In this document: in pieces, positions 10,901-21,705 of the stretch
How the letters are laid out: every line of letters begins with the position of its first letter
Position numbering within the stretch: position 1 is the stretch's first letter
From: Agroathelia rolfsii
Lineage: Eukaryota; Basidiomycota; Agaricomycetes; Amylocorticiales; Amylocorticiaceae
Reading direction: 5' to 3'
Assembly (NCBI GenBank): GCA_018343915.1
Contig: JABRWF010000003.1
Span: 2,852,001-2,916,000 of the forward strand
Length of the DNA stretch: 64,000 bases
The notes under the pieces: generated by a model
What the model saw: the letters and a program-made list of their open reading frames with translations, nothing else
Database searches by the model: none
Told to the model about the DNA's origin: nothing
Made by a program: the position numbers and the translations under genes

Positions 10901-12843
10901 CTGCCTCTACGCCTGCTGCTACACCTTCGGGCGGCGCTACTACCCCGGGCTGGTTCGGCGGCACAGGTTCGACGACGGTGAACACCAGATTCAAGGATCA
11001 CATCTTCAGCACGCTCTGGAAGCGCCTGCAACGGCGTAGTAGTCGGTTTATCAACGGACCTCAGGCGGAAGACGATGGGGATATGGCTGACGCGGAGGGC
11101 GACGATGGCGAGTCAGGGATTGCTGGAGGGAAAAGCTGCCTCAAACGACCTACGCGGAGGAGGTATTACGGTCTGGATCACGGTAGCAGTGCTGGTGGAC
11201 GCTCCAGGTATAGTCGTGGTATGGGTGAGAGTCATGGTGGAAGTGAAGGGCAGAGTGGGGACGAGCGTTCGCTTCGCCGGATCCGAAGCGAGTCAGGTGT
11301 CCCTTGTGCTAGTTGCAAAGGGCAGGACGACAGCTGCGCACATGGGCAGAAACAACGAGAACAAGAACAAGAACCGCACCAACGGTCTGCGTTAAGACGG
11401 CACGGCTCTGCAGAGGAGCTGCACTATCACGGCAATGGCACCTCTTCCCCATCCGTGCCTGCTGATGGAAGCACGGAGGTGCCAATTCCCTCGATCACGC
11501 GCAAGAAACAGAAACGGAGTCGGTCTCGCTCCCTCGATGCGTCCTTGACCTCGCCCAAGTTGTTCAGCCCGTTTTCTGTTCCTGGTTCTGTTGATGCTAC
11601 TTCTACCCCCGCCGCCGCCACTGTCAATAACCACGCTAGTCCTCAATATCATCACCCTGATTTGCTTATGCAGCAGCAGCTATCCCAGCAGTCTGTGCTG
11701 CCAGCGCTGTCCGAGCCTGAGGATGACCCCACCATTACGCGTCAGAACCATTTTATTCTGATGGAGGATCTAACGGGACGGATGAAGCACCCGTGCGTGC
11801 TCGATCTCAAGATGGGCACGCGACAATACGGCATGGATGCTACTTCGGCCAAGAAGAAGAGCCAGCGGAAGAAGTGTGATCGTACGACGAGCAGGACGCT
11901 GGGTGTGAGGATCTGTGGGATGCAGGTCAGCCGTCATCTTTCCTTCCTTTGTTTATATGGACATACAGTACTAACAATTTTTTTTTTCATATCTTGCGCG
12001 TATGTTGGTTAGGTCTGGAACGCAGCTACGCAGTCGTACGTCACACAAGACAAGTATAAAGGGCGCGAGGTGCGCACGGAGGACTTTACCTCCGTTTTGC
12101 GTAGCTTCCTCTTCAATGGCGAGAGGGTCCTGGCGTATCAAATCCCCATCCTTCTGCAAAAAATATACTCTCTGGCGGGAATCATCAACCGTCTGAAGGG
12201 GTATCGATTCTATGGCTGTAGTCTTCTTTTGCTCTACGATGGCGATCGGGAGGCCCAGGAGGCGTTCCGTGCTTCAGTACTTGAGAACCCTTCGTCGCGC
12301 AATCGGCGCGGAGAATCTCTCGAACGACGACGGTCTTCTCGCGCCCCAACTCAGGGCGAGGAAGAAGCCCCTACTCTCCGTCGTTCACATAGCGAGGACC
12401 TCCTCGTGGGCCCCGTCGCCAAGCGTTCCAGTGGCCGCCGCAGGCGTGGCGAGCTCAATGTCCGTCTCGTCGACTTTGCGCATACTACGACGGGCCGGGA
12501 GTGGATTCACTACCCCGAGTCGCTCGATCCCAGTGCGGTGCAGGAGGTGAAGAGCTCGAAGGGATACACGGCCGACGTCGATCCACAGACGAACCTGATC
12601 TACGCCCGGTTCCCGCCACACTACCCTGACCAACCTGATCGCGGGTTCCTGTTCGGTCTGCGCAGCCTCTCGCGGTCGTTGGAGTCAATCTGGAACGATG
12701 AACGTAAGCGACGCGTCAAGGCTTCGCGCGAGGACCCGTCCGTGCGTCACTTGCCACCCTTGCCACTTGAAGGCAAGGAAATTTTCGAGGAAATCTTTGG
12801 GCCAGAGGGAGAGGGAGAGGACCCGGGTATGTTGTCGACGTGA
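7947..12843 (+). CDS. KCS1: Inositol hexakisphosphate kinase
   Basis: Three exons (7947..9671, 9880..11925, 12013..12843) give about 1,533 residues, all in phase. The first 550 residues are low-complexity (Ser/Pro, a His-rich run, poly-Ala). The kinase begins at about residue 553 ([21 protein letters not shown], then across the intron [14 protein letters not shown]). A very long Ser/Gly/Pro-rich insert follows. The catalytic part resumes with [14 protein letters not shown] and the inositol-kinase motif PxxxDxKxG (PCVLDLKMG, about residue 1211), and ends with [11 protein letters not shown] and a vicinal LVDFAHTT motif. KCS1 makes diphosphoinositol phosphate IP7 from IP6 and affects phosphate sensing, vacuoles and telomere length in yeast. 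The first intron (208 nt) is unusually long for this window and contains A13 and A16 tracts. Confidence 0.92.
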
Positions 12844-13272
12844 GCGAGAACAGGTTTATTTGCGTCAATACCGTTTCGAGGACATTATAGTGGATGTTGT
12901 ATTTCATTCAACCTTTCACCTTTTTTCGCCTTGATTATATTATGCTTCTATTTCTTCGTCGTCTCTTATTTTCTTTCTCTATTTTTCTTTTTATTCCTCT
13001 CTCTCTCTTTCTCTTTCTTCGATACTGTACACATTCATTTTTTCTTTCTCTTGCATTCCCATACATTCATGTTTCTCCATAATTTTCTTTTTATCTTCAC
13101 TCTCATTTTGATTCTCTGCAACATATAGATTGTGCATGGTACATTCATCACTCCTTCTTGTCATTCATCTCCCATTTGTATTATGAGATAATAGCATGCC
13201 TATCCTTTCTACCTTTACTGCTGTGCACAAAGCTTTCTGTGTGAGCTATCATCGATGACAGGGAAAGGCTTC
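12844..13272. other. Convergent 3' flanks of KCS1 and IME4
   Basis: A strongly pyrimidine-rich (T/C) stretch between two converging stop codons. It presumably contains both 3' UTRs and polyadenylation sites. No open reading frame of interest and no RNA gene was seen. Confidence 0.4.
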
Positions 13273-15572
13273 TCAATACGCCATGCCTCCTCCCATCAAG
13301 GGCATGTTGTTCATCTTACCCATCATCATCGTAGGGTTAACAGTACCAGAGTTAAAATATCCCGGTGGTGCTCTGTCCGGATACCTGACGGTATTCACAG
13401 CATGTTGGTCAGTCAAGCGTCCTCAAGAAATAAATAAAAATAAGCAGGAGGGTAGCCCTTACCTATTGTACACCCTCTCTCTCATATCCTCCTCCACAAT
13501 CCTATCCTCACCCAGCTGATTACCCAATGTCAGCCACCCATCGCGCGTGTTATGCTTTCTGCCGAAGATCTCGATTTTCCGACCGCCGGGACACATGCGT
13601 TCGATGAGTCCGTAGACCTCATCCGGCTTGCGTGACGTCTCACGCACCTCGGACACGATCACGTCCGTGTCCAGCCCACGGTTGATCCAGCGCGGGATAA
13701 TGAGCTCGCCCGTGACCGGGTCGACGTTCGTCTTGAGCCCGACGAGCATGTGTTCTTTTGTGTGGTTTAGCCAGTGGCCGGTACGGCCGGTGCGGATGAC
13801 GCGTTGGAGCTATATGTACCATCATGATACGTATGCGGAAGAACATGCGTGTGCGTGTTATGTAACGTGGGGATATGGGAGTGGACGGATAGGTCGAAAA
13901 AAAAAACGAACGTGGGTGAGCATTGCTTCAAAAAAAGAAAACAAAATGCGTGCGACGTGATGGATCCATGAGGGTTTATGAAAGAAGGGAAGAAACAAAT
14001 GACAATAGATGATATCATGACTTTTACTTACCTGGTTTGTTTTTACCCAAACGACTTCGTCTACGCGCGTGTAGCCCCACACGGCCAGGCACGCACGACC
14101 GACCTCCATGGCACGTCCTGTGACCCAAAGGAAAAGTAGGCCTTCGTCCTGTAGCATTGGAATGGGCATGGCTCGCATTTCGTCATCGGTCATTGTGCCA
14201 TAGGGTAGCTGGATATTTCCAAAGAGACCGGTTTAATGAGTATTATCGCCTTCATGAACGTTCCAGGCAGCATGATATCACGCACGCTCATGTGAATGTC
14301 CCATGGGGGGTCCGCCATGATTACATGGAATTTACCCAAGACGGAATAATCGAATTTGCGCACGTCGCAATTGATCCACTGTGCTTCCAGCTAGAAAAGG
14401 AACGAATAGTAAACGTGAGTCTCTTTATCTCAAAAGAGTCTAACTTTCTATTGCCTGTGGGGTAGACATCAGGAGAATATCAAAAGCTTACCTTGGGTGC
14501 ATCGACGCCGCCTGGCCCTCGGCCGATACGTAGCTTGTAAGGTTTGGTGAGGGCCCTCGACTCGGTTGCATCGCCCCCGCCTTCTTTGCCTTTCATGTCC
14601 TTCCTCTTCCCCCATGCTGCTGCCTTGCTCTCATCCTTCTCTTCCCAGTCAATCTCAAAGTGTAAATATCGACAGGGGGCTTTCTCTTTGCCCCTTCCAC
14701 CAGCACCGAGACCGGAAGGAAGACTAACGGGTGGTGCCCCGGGTCTCTGCATCGCAAAAGATGGGGGTACAGATGGCGATTGGGCATAGGTAGGCTCCGA
14801 GTAACACGTGTTCAGATAAGAGCAATGTCCCAGGGTGGGATCGGTGTGTGGACGAATAAGAGGACGAAAGTGAACGCGAGAACATATGGTCGAGATGGGC
14901 TGTGCGCTCGATGTAGATGGTTGTGCGGCGAGTTGGCGTGCACGAGCTTTTGCACATTCTTCTTTAGTAATCTCAGGGCATATTGGGTCAAAGGCCTCTG
15001 GATACGAGTGAAGCTATGAAAGGCGTTTGTAAGAATGGATGCTATAGAATAATCGTAGTTGTCTATTCACACACCTGTTCAGCCAGGAGACGGCCTTTGG
15101 CTGTGCTCTTCTGAAGGATGGCATACACCTCTCTTAGCTCCTTGCTTAGATCTCCAAGGACGGTCGACGGGCGAATGCGTGGAGGCGTCACTTCCTTGCT
15201 ATCCTCTGCGTCAGAATTAGAGGCTGAGTCTGCCTCTTCGTCCTTGATGCGCTTGCGCTTCCTCGCCGCTGGGGGTGGCGGCAGCACACCCAAGCGAACA
15301 TCAACCACGAGTGTTTCAGCATTGTCTTTGGCTGTTGATATCGTCCCATATTCCCAGCTCTGAGAAAATCCATCCAGTATAGCGTTGAACTTATTCAAAT
15401 CAGTCAGCTTGAATCTGACACTACCAGGAGCGAGACTCTTGGGTTTGATTGTAATGACACGGGCAAGAAGCGTAAGAGAGTTTATAGGGGTAGTTACAGT
15501 GCCAGAAGAGAATAAATTATAGAGTACAGTAGAGGCAAGCTGCCTGAGCTGGTCGTCGATGGTCGAGGACAT
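13273..15572 (-). CDS. IME4: N6-adenosine mRNA methyltransferase catalytic subunit (METTL3/Ime4)
   Basis: Six exons (15572..15075, 15013..14492, 14390..14286, 14208..14032, 13809..13463, 13384..13273) give 586 residues. A zinc-finger region of the METTL3 type is visible: [10 protein letters not shown] at about 227-236 and CRYLHFEID at about 280. The MT-A70 domain carries the catalytic motif DPPW at 367-370 ([16 protein letters not shown]), followed by [20 protein letters not shown] and [20 protein letters not shown]. The enzyme transfers methyl from SAM to the N6 of adenosine in mRNA; in yeast it is needed for meiotic entry. The C-terminus is a short Met/Gly-rich tail. Start at the ATG at 15572, the first in a compact leader only 44 bp from the upstream gene's stop codon. 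Confidence 0.93.
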
Positions 15573-15616
15573 GATGATGGTATGGGTAAGTTGAGGAGCC
15601 GAGTCGAGTCCGAGTC

Positions 15617-16500
15617 CTACGGAAGAATCTCCTTGCCCGCCCAGTCCCAAACCCTACCCCGCTGTCCTTCCTCCAGATTGGCTACTACTCCTACCAGTTT
15701 CGCTGCAGAATCCTCTGGCTCGAATATTTTGTCCTTGATGTATATCAGCATCTGAAGTGGCAGTCATGAACATATGAATTACCTTGTCCGTTCTATCCAA
15801 ATAACCCTCACTCAACGCTGTCTTTACCGTACCCGGATGCACACCAACAGACATAGCTGGGCTTTGCTGCATCTTAAGCTGCAGGTCAAATGTCTTGATC
15901 ACTTGGTTTAACGCAGACTTGCTCGATCTATACGAATACCAGCCTCCGCGCTGATTGTCTGACACACTACCTACGCGTGCGCTAACATGCACCCACTTGG
16001 ACGGTTGGTCCAGGTTCGACTTCAACTTTGCGCTGGGGAGGAACTTGGAAAAGTGCTTGATGAGGAGGAGATGTGAGATCACATTAATCTGGAACGAATG
16101 TTGGATTTTCTCCAGGTCGAGATCTCTGGCGTTCTTTTCCGCATGGAGGACGCCACCAGTGATAAAAGCCGTGTGGATATAGGAATGGGTATTCTCTGGA
16201 AGTGCCTTTGAGAGTGCGCTCGCTGCAGAAATTATGCTCTCCTCTGAGGTCAAATCGAGAGACAGGAGCTTAAGTCTTTCTGGATCGACATCTTTGAGGG
16301 GTGCCAGGATATCTTTGCGCACGCTATCAGCATCATTGGAACGATGCGTCGCGAACACAGGTAGGTTCGTGTTTCGTAAACTAGATATCCCTTAATATCA
16401 ACATTGGATTGAGAAGTGTTTCCACTCACTAGTTGCGAGTGAGGGCCAAAGAAAGCCCTCGAGTGGCTGGAGAAACAAAAACGAATGGGTTGGCCGACAT
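15617..16500 (-). CDS. Short-chain dehydrogenase, C-factor/CsgA-like
   Basis: Three exons (16500..16430, 16380..15783, 15751..15617) give 267 residues. The nucleotide-binding start reads VSPATRGLSLALTRN, a variant of TGxxxGxG in which the first Gly is replaced, as in the fungal C-factor-like subfamily. The catalytic YxxxK is present as YSYRSSKSALNQ. The C-terminus (FEPEDSAAKLVGVV, GRVWDWAGKEILP) is typical of these fungal proteins. It should be a cytosolic NAD(P)-dependent oxidoreductase; the substrate is unknown. The stop lies 44 bp before the IME4 start on the same strand, so the two genes are tightly packed. Confidence 0.85.
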
Positions 16501-16702
16501 GATTGGGAACGTAGATGTTACATTTCCTACAAGATCAATACATGGATTATAAAGGCTCTACTATTTTTCATTTGCGTGTAATCATTGTCACCACCAGTGG
16601 GTGATCGTGAGCCTTGCAGCGATCCATTTCCTTCGTCGATCGACAAAGGCCATCCATTACGTCACGTGACCATCACAAGAAACATTTCCGCTCCCCTTTA
16701 CT

Positions 16703-19034
16703 TCAATCGAAGAACTCCTCTTCCTCCTCATTCCATCCGAGTGTACTAGGATCGATGTTGAGCTGCCTGAGCATCGTGCCAAGGTTATTTTCCCTCGGCT
16801 CATTTTCGTCTTCATCTGAGTCATCTACGCCCTCACTCTCTTGGCTTTTTCGCATCGACCTAGCAGGCTCTTCTGAACGATCATCATCCCAACCCCATGA
16901 CGGCGTTTTATCCTTTTCATCTTCATCACCCCATACTCCGCTCTGATTCCCGCAATTACTGGCGTCCGTGCTGTCCCTTACAAGGGCCCATAACTCAAGC
17001 GCCACCTCTCTCGCCGCCTGCGTCCATTTAGTCAGGAGTGCTTCAAGCTTCTCTTCCTCTTCCTCTTTTCGGATCCGAATCGCCCTCTTCAGGAGCTGGT
17101 TTCTCCTCTCTAGCGCCTGAATGCTCGGAGAGAGCTGCACGACTGATACTTTTCTGTTCTTCGGCGTGTCGATCCCTACGGATGTGGTAGACACTGGCGA
17201 TTTGAATTGTTTCGCTGCCCGTAGAGTAGCCATGGACTGGTGGTGAGACGGTGTTGTCTTCGTCGCGGAGGTGGTGGTTTGAGAAGGAGATGCTTGTTTC
17301 TTCTTGGAATCTACGAATGAGTGCTTGAGCTTCATTTGGTGTTCGAATGATGACTGCTTGAAAGGAGCATGGGCCGTTTTCGTAGAAGATAACGTCGCAC
17401 CTCGGTCGACGCCAGATTCAAGTACCGTCGGGCAGTTATCAGAGCCAGATGTTTTAACAAGCGGCGAGCGGAAAGGAGCAACGAGCCTTGAATGTTGCTC
17501 CTTATTCCTGGCGAAATTGACAGGTTTAATGTCGTTTTGAACTGATGAAATACGCTGTTCGGGATAATGTTAGATTTCTTTCCTTCATTTCTTCTCTAAT
17601 TTACCTGTCTTTTCGAAGGTATTTCATCATTACACGAGCCATTCGTCCTTTTCTTAGTTTCGTCCTGAATAGGAGTTCGTTCATGTGGGGAATAGCTATA
17701 CATTGCTTCCTTACTCACAACTGAATCAAGCTCGATCGATTGACGTTTCGGTATGCGGTGGGGCAAAGGATTGGGCTCATCGAACGGTGGTTGTCCCTTG
17801 ATTCATGGCAAAAGATCAGAAAAGTCAACTTTACATCTTAGTTGTAAAACAAGTCCGCAAAAACCTTTTCCATTGGAGACAGTGCTCGTTCATCGAATAT
17901 ATCTAGATGATCGTTAGTCTTTGCTGGTGAGGATGGTGGTGAGGATGCAGCAAGAGCAGTATCTAAGGGTCTAAAAGGACTAGAGGCACGAATAGGGGAA
18001 GGAGAGTGCAACATAGGACTTGATGGTGCGTCGTCTTGAAGAGTAAATTCTTGAAGTAGCGGCATAGAAGCATGGTCTGATGTCTGCATAACTTCTGTTG
18101 GAGGATTGATAGGAGCTAGATCATTCATAGGGTCTTCATTTAGAAGGGTATCATCAGGAGCTGGCTCGTCAGCATGAGGTATAGGAGCGATGTGAGATGG
18201 GAAAGAGTTCAGATGTTCGTTTGCTGCGTTAATATCATTAAACTGGGTGTTTTGTTTTTCTTGGTTCATAGGGTCATCTGGAGAAACTTTCGAGCTATCG
18301 TGTCCTAGCGTCATGAAGTCAGAAATTAATTTTGCTGCCCACCCTTGGTTAGGCTCAGGAAGAGCATATGTGTCACTCGAACAAGATGGCCGAGAGCCAG
18401 TCTCGAGTGGTTCAGGTGGGCTGGAGCTGGGAGGGAGAGGAGAGGAGACTGGTAATGGTAGATTCGTTTCTTCAGTAGCGACTTCAGATTCATTATGAAG
18501 CGTAGTTTCATCAAGCATGAGCAGCTCATCGGAAAGGATTTCATAGTCAGATTCTTTCATTGGCAGCTCTGACGCGTTTTTTGGGGAGTGAGAAGTATCG
18601 GCGTGTTGGACAGACGATGGAATATTCGGCAACAAGGATGATACCTTTGCGACATCAGAGACGGCATTTATACTGTCAGCAAGAGAAGGAGAAAGCTGTT
18701 CCTTTGAATTGATTTCCATGGCCTGTGGTATACGATACATTAATAAACAGAAACGAAGTTTCACGACAAAAGATCGTGGCCTCACATCATTGACTTGCTC
18801 ATCTAACGGATTCTCTACTTTGTCTCGAAACATCATAGGTAATGGCACAGATTCTCGAGAAAAGAGTGACTTGAGCGCACTTCGCTTGATACGAGTATTT
18901 GCTTCCATTCCTTCGAGTTTAGAAAAAGGGTCCCCCGGCTCGTCGTTGTCTTCGGGGTCCATGCCATAGGTCGGCCAAAGGTCTGCAACGTAAAGCTGCT
19001 CAGCACTCGAAGACGATTGGGATTCCCCTGACAT
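16703..19034 (-). CDS. Sfr1/Mei5-like recombination factor with a long disordered N-terminal region
   Basis: The model has four exons: 19034..18786, 18722..17865, 17796..17605 and 17554..16703, about 716 residues, all phase 0. The C-terminal third has the Mei5/Sfr1 pattern: SIQALERRNQLLKRAIRI, LEALLTKWTQAAREVALELW, a Trp-rich GVWGDE and SWGWDDD, and a terminal LRQLNIDPSTLGWNEEEEEF. Sfr1 partners Swi5 to stimulate Rad51/Dmc1 strand exchange. The N-terminal half is Ser/Pro/Asp-rich with no known domain. The join at 17797-17864 uses a weak GTTTTT donor and an AAG acceptor with a CTGAT branch-like site. Without it, the first half ends at a stop at 17838 and a second gene would start at the ATG at 17703. 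The in-frame 31 codons upstream of that ATG favour one gene. Confidence 0.55.
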
Positions 19035-20729
19035 CTAAGATGCAGGTGAGTTTTTCGCTCTAATTAGTAATCAAAACAAGTCGAAACAGCTGCAAACCAG
19101 ATTAGATTTGTTCTGCGAGTTGTGGGGAGGACTCGAAAACGGCATAGGTAGACTTGAACAGCAAATGCGGCCTGGTATCTAGTAAAAGGCCAATGTATGC
19201 GCAGTATTTGGGCGGCTGTTGGTTAATTGGAGGCGATGCACATAGAAAAGTCACGTAAATGATGGCGTATGCTGATTTGCGATAACTGGAGGCGTTGAAC
19301 GTAGTATAGGGTTAGTGAAGCTACTGAAAGCTTCAGCGGTGTTCGAAATCGCAAGTCTGCTATCACATTTTACACTGCATACTGGCACGACGTTGAATGT
19401 TCTATGATCTACCATTTAATATCGAATAATTGTAATGTATGAAGAACCCCAACAGTCACATTTGAATATTGATGAGAATCAGGGGAATGAAAACTATTGT
19501 CCCACCGCTCTCCTACCTCCATTGATTATTATCCATCCATGTATGATCTCCAAAAATCTGTGGCACAGACATATCTTCGTTCAAATCCGGGTGGTCGTTA
19601 TGGCGAGTTTTATATACAATATTTTCGCCTAAAGCATTTCCAAATACCGCATTAATGTTAGAAGTATTAGACAGTCAATTATATGTATCTCACCACTGAA
19701 GGCTGTGGATGGTATAGCCTGTGTACTATGACTAGGGGTGATGTACAGTCTATAAACACCACTAAGGATATATTACGCAATATCTAACAAAGGTATCATA
19801 CGGTGCAGCTCGAACCATAAATGCCACCAAGGATAAGATAACAAGGGCAATTCTTGCAAGCATATTCATCAATTATTGCAAGGTTCAAGACCGCTGCCTT
19901 GGATCGATGTCGATGAATGTATTCAACAAATGGGCGTCCAGGCCCGGTTTGAAAGATGAAACTAGAAACGAAGAGAGGTTTCAAAACTCTGGTGGCCAGC
20001 CCAGGGTGAAGGAAAAGCACTCTCAAAGCCAGATGGCACTTCTTTATATTCTCAACATTAGAATATACATTATCATTATTATTATCACCATCACCACCAT
20101 CACCATCATTGTGCCGCGAGAAAGCGGCACGGCTGCGGATGTGTATTGATCATCGTCAACCAATGATTCTGATCAGCAAGTATCAAATTCTGGGCAAAGG
20201 TGATACAATAAACAAAAAGCAAGCGCAAATGCCGTTCCTCAAATATTTAACAGTCTGGTATTTTCGAGTTGGAGACAATAGATACGAAAGTGGCCGACGA
20301 GAAGCAGAGAGAAGGGCAGTTGTGTTCGAGCGTAGAATGAAGAATGTATCGGCAAATACTGTCTCATGCAACCAAATGGCCAATTATAATGTCTATCGCG
20401 GCCAACCATCAGGGCCCAGAATTACTAAGCATCAAATATCAGTTCAGGCAAGAGCAGCGAAATCTTATTGGTTGATGGAGCAAATAACTAAGCTGACGGT
20501 TTGTCACAGCCGTTACCGACCATACAATGCAGTGGGATATGCCAAGGGAAGCGAGAGATGGATCCCAAAGAAAAATCGCATCAACAAGCCAGGCATTAGC
20601 TAATCGGGTAGAGCTAGTTGAGCCCCCTACTGTGTGTCGGCGAGGATGGGCACAACTGCACAGCAAAATGATCGTAAAAATGAGATAATTCGGGCCGGTA
20701 TACCAAAACACAGGGCGAGACTATTTTGT
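19035..20729. other. Gene-poor stretch upstream of the Sfr1-like gene
   Basis: About 1.7 kb without a gene I can support. It includes a (ATC/ACC)n simple-sequence patch near 20070-20110 and several short open frames without splice or family support (the longest at 20109-20603). It holds the promoter of the Sfr1-like gene at its left end and the 3' flank of SND2 at its right end. Confidence 0.4.
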
Positions 20730-21448
20730 TTATCTCCTGACAGTTTGCTGTTTGACTCTGGGATCTCCTTTCTCCGCTCTCTTGCGCAGCTTTTCTTGTC
20801 TCTTGCTGGTCCCGCCTGCAGGTTGCGTATCGGTATCTTCGGCTGCCGACCCCGAAGACCGACCCAAAACGAAAGGTGAAATGAATGAGGTCCAAAGTTT
20901 GAAGCCGGCATATAGAGGAATCTAATGAATATATAAGAATAGCCCTCCAATGAATAAAGGTGTACGCACGACCAGATAGAGGTACCAGAACTTATCGCCA
21001 AACGCTCCGCTTCCAACTTGGCATGCCCCTGGAAGAAAATGTATGAGACTAGTAATAAGCCGACAACTAAAGGAGCATACATGTGATATAGAGCACGTCG
21101 AAGCAATACTCTGTCAGACCTGGTTGGCTCAAGTCTTCACCTGAAGATATGAGACCGCCTGCAGCGTCGCGCTTGACAGTACCAATCTTCTCGAGATACC
21201 TCCCAAGGAAGAATGTAGGGATGAATGTGAACACATAGAGAGCGAGAGAGCCTTTGGAGGGTGGCAAAGAGCTCCGTCGGAACAACAGTCGAAGCAAAAT
21301 GTGGAGGACCGTAGGAATAGCTAGGCCTAAACGTAAGTTGCGAATGGCGGCCTCATTTTGACTGGCTGAGGCAGACAAAACTATTCATATAAAATACAAT
21401 CATTTTCGAATTGTTCGCACCAATGCGTTTCTGAGAGGCGTTAGCCAT
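20730..21448 (-). CDS. SND2: SRP-independent targeting protein 2 / TMEM208 homologue
   Basis: Four exons (21448..21421, 21380..21081, 21028..20970, 20921..20730) give 192 residues. Family features are clear: short hydrophilic N-terminus, IRNLRLGLAIPTVLHILLRL membrane segment, second membrane segment in LALYVFTFIPTFFL, then GGLISSGEDLSQPGLTEY and FDVLYITCWAC, and GAFGDKFWYLYLV before a third hydrophobic region. The basic tail (KRQEKLRKRAEK) is typical. TMEM208/Snd2 is an ER membrane protein of the SND pathway that targets proteins to the ER independently of SRP. The first intron is only 40 nt. It is divergent from the SNAPc-like gene with 257 bp between starts. Confidence 0.9.
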
Positions 21449-21705
21449 GGTGTCAGGGAGCCGTGATGTATGCAAATAGAAAGCCTCAGAAACGCTGGAG
21501 TTCAGTCGTTGGAGAAAGGTCTACAGCCACCATCGATGACGCGATGACAGCGAATTCAATTGCTCACTTGCTGATTAGTCGTCGCCCAATCGTGTTAGCA
21601 CAACTTGAACTTGGACGAACTTCCAAGTCTCCCGCTCTACGGATTTGACTTACACCTTACTTGACATTGGTATCGACAAATTGAGATATCTCCATCGGCA
21701 TTATT

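Noticed and set aside
20109..20603. 164-codon plus-strand open frame
   Set aside because: No recognisable motif, odd composition, no splice context, and overlapping open frames on the other strand. Likely chance in a gene-poor region.
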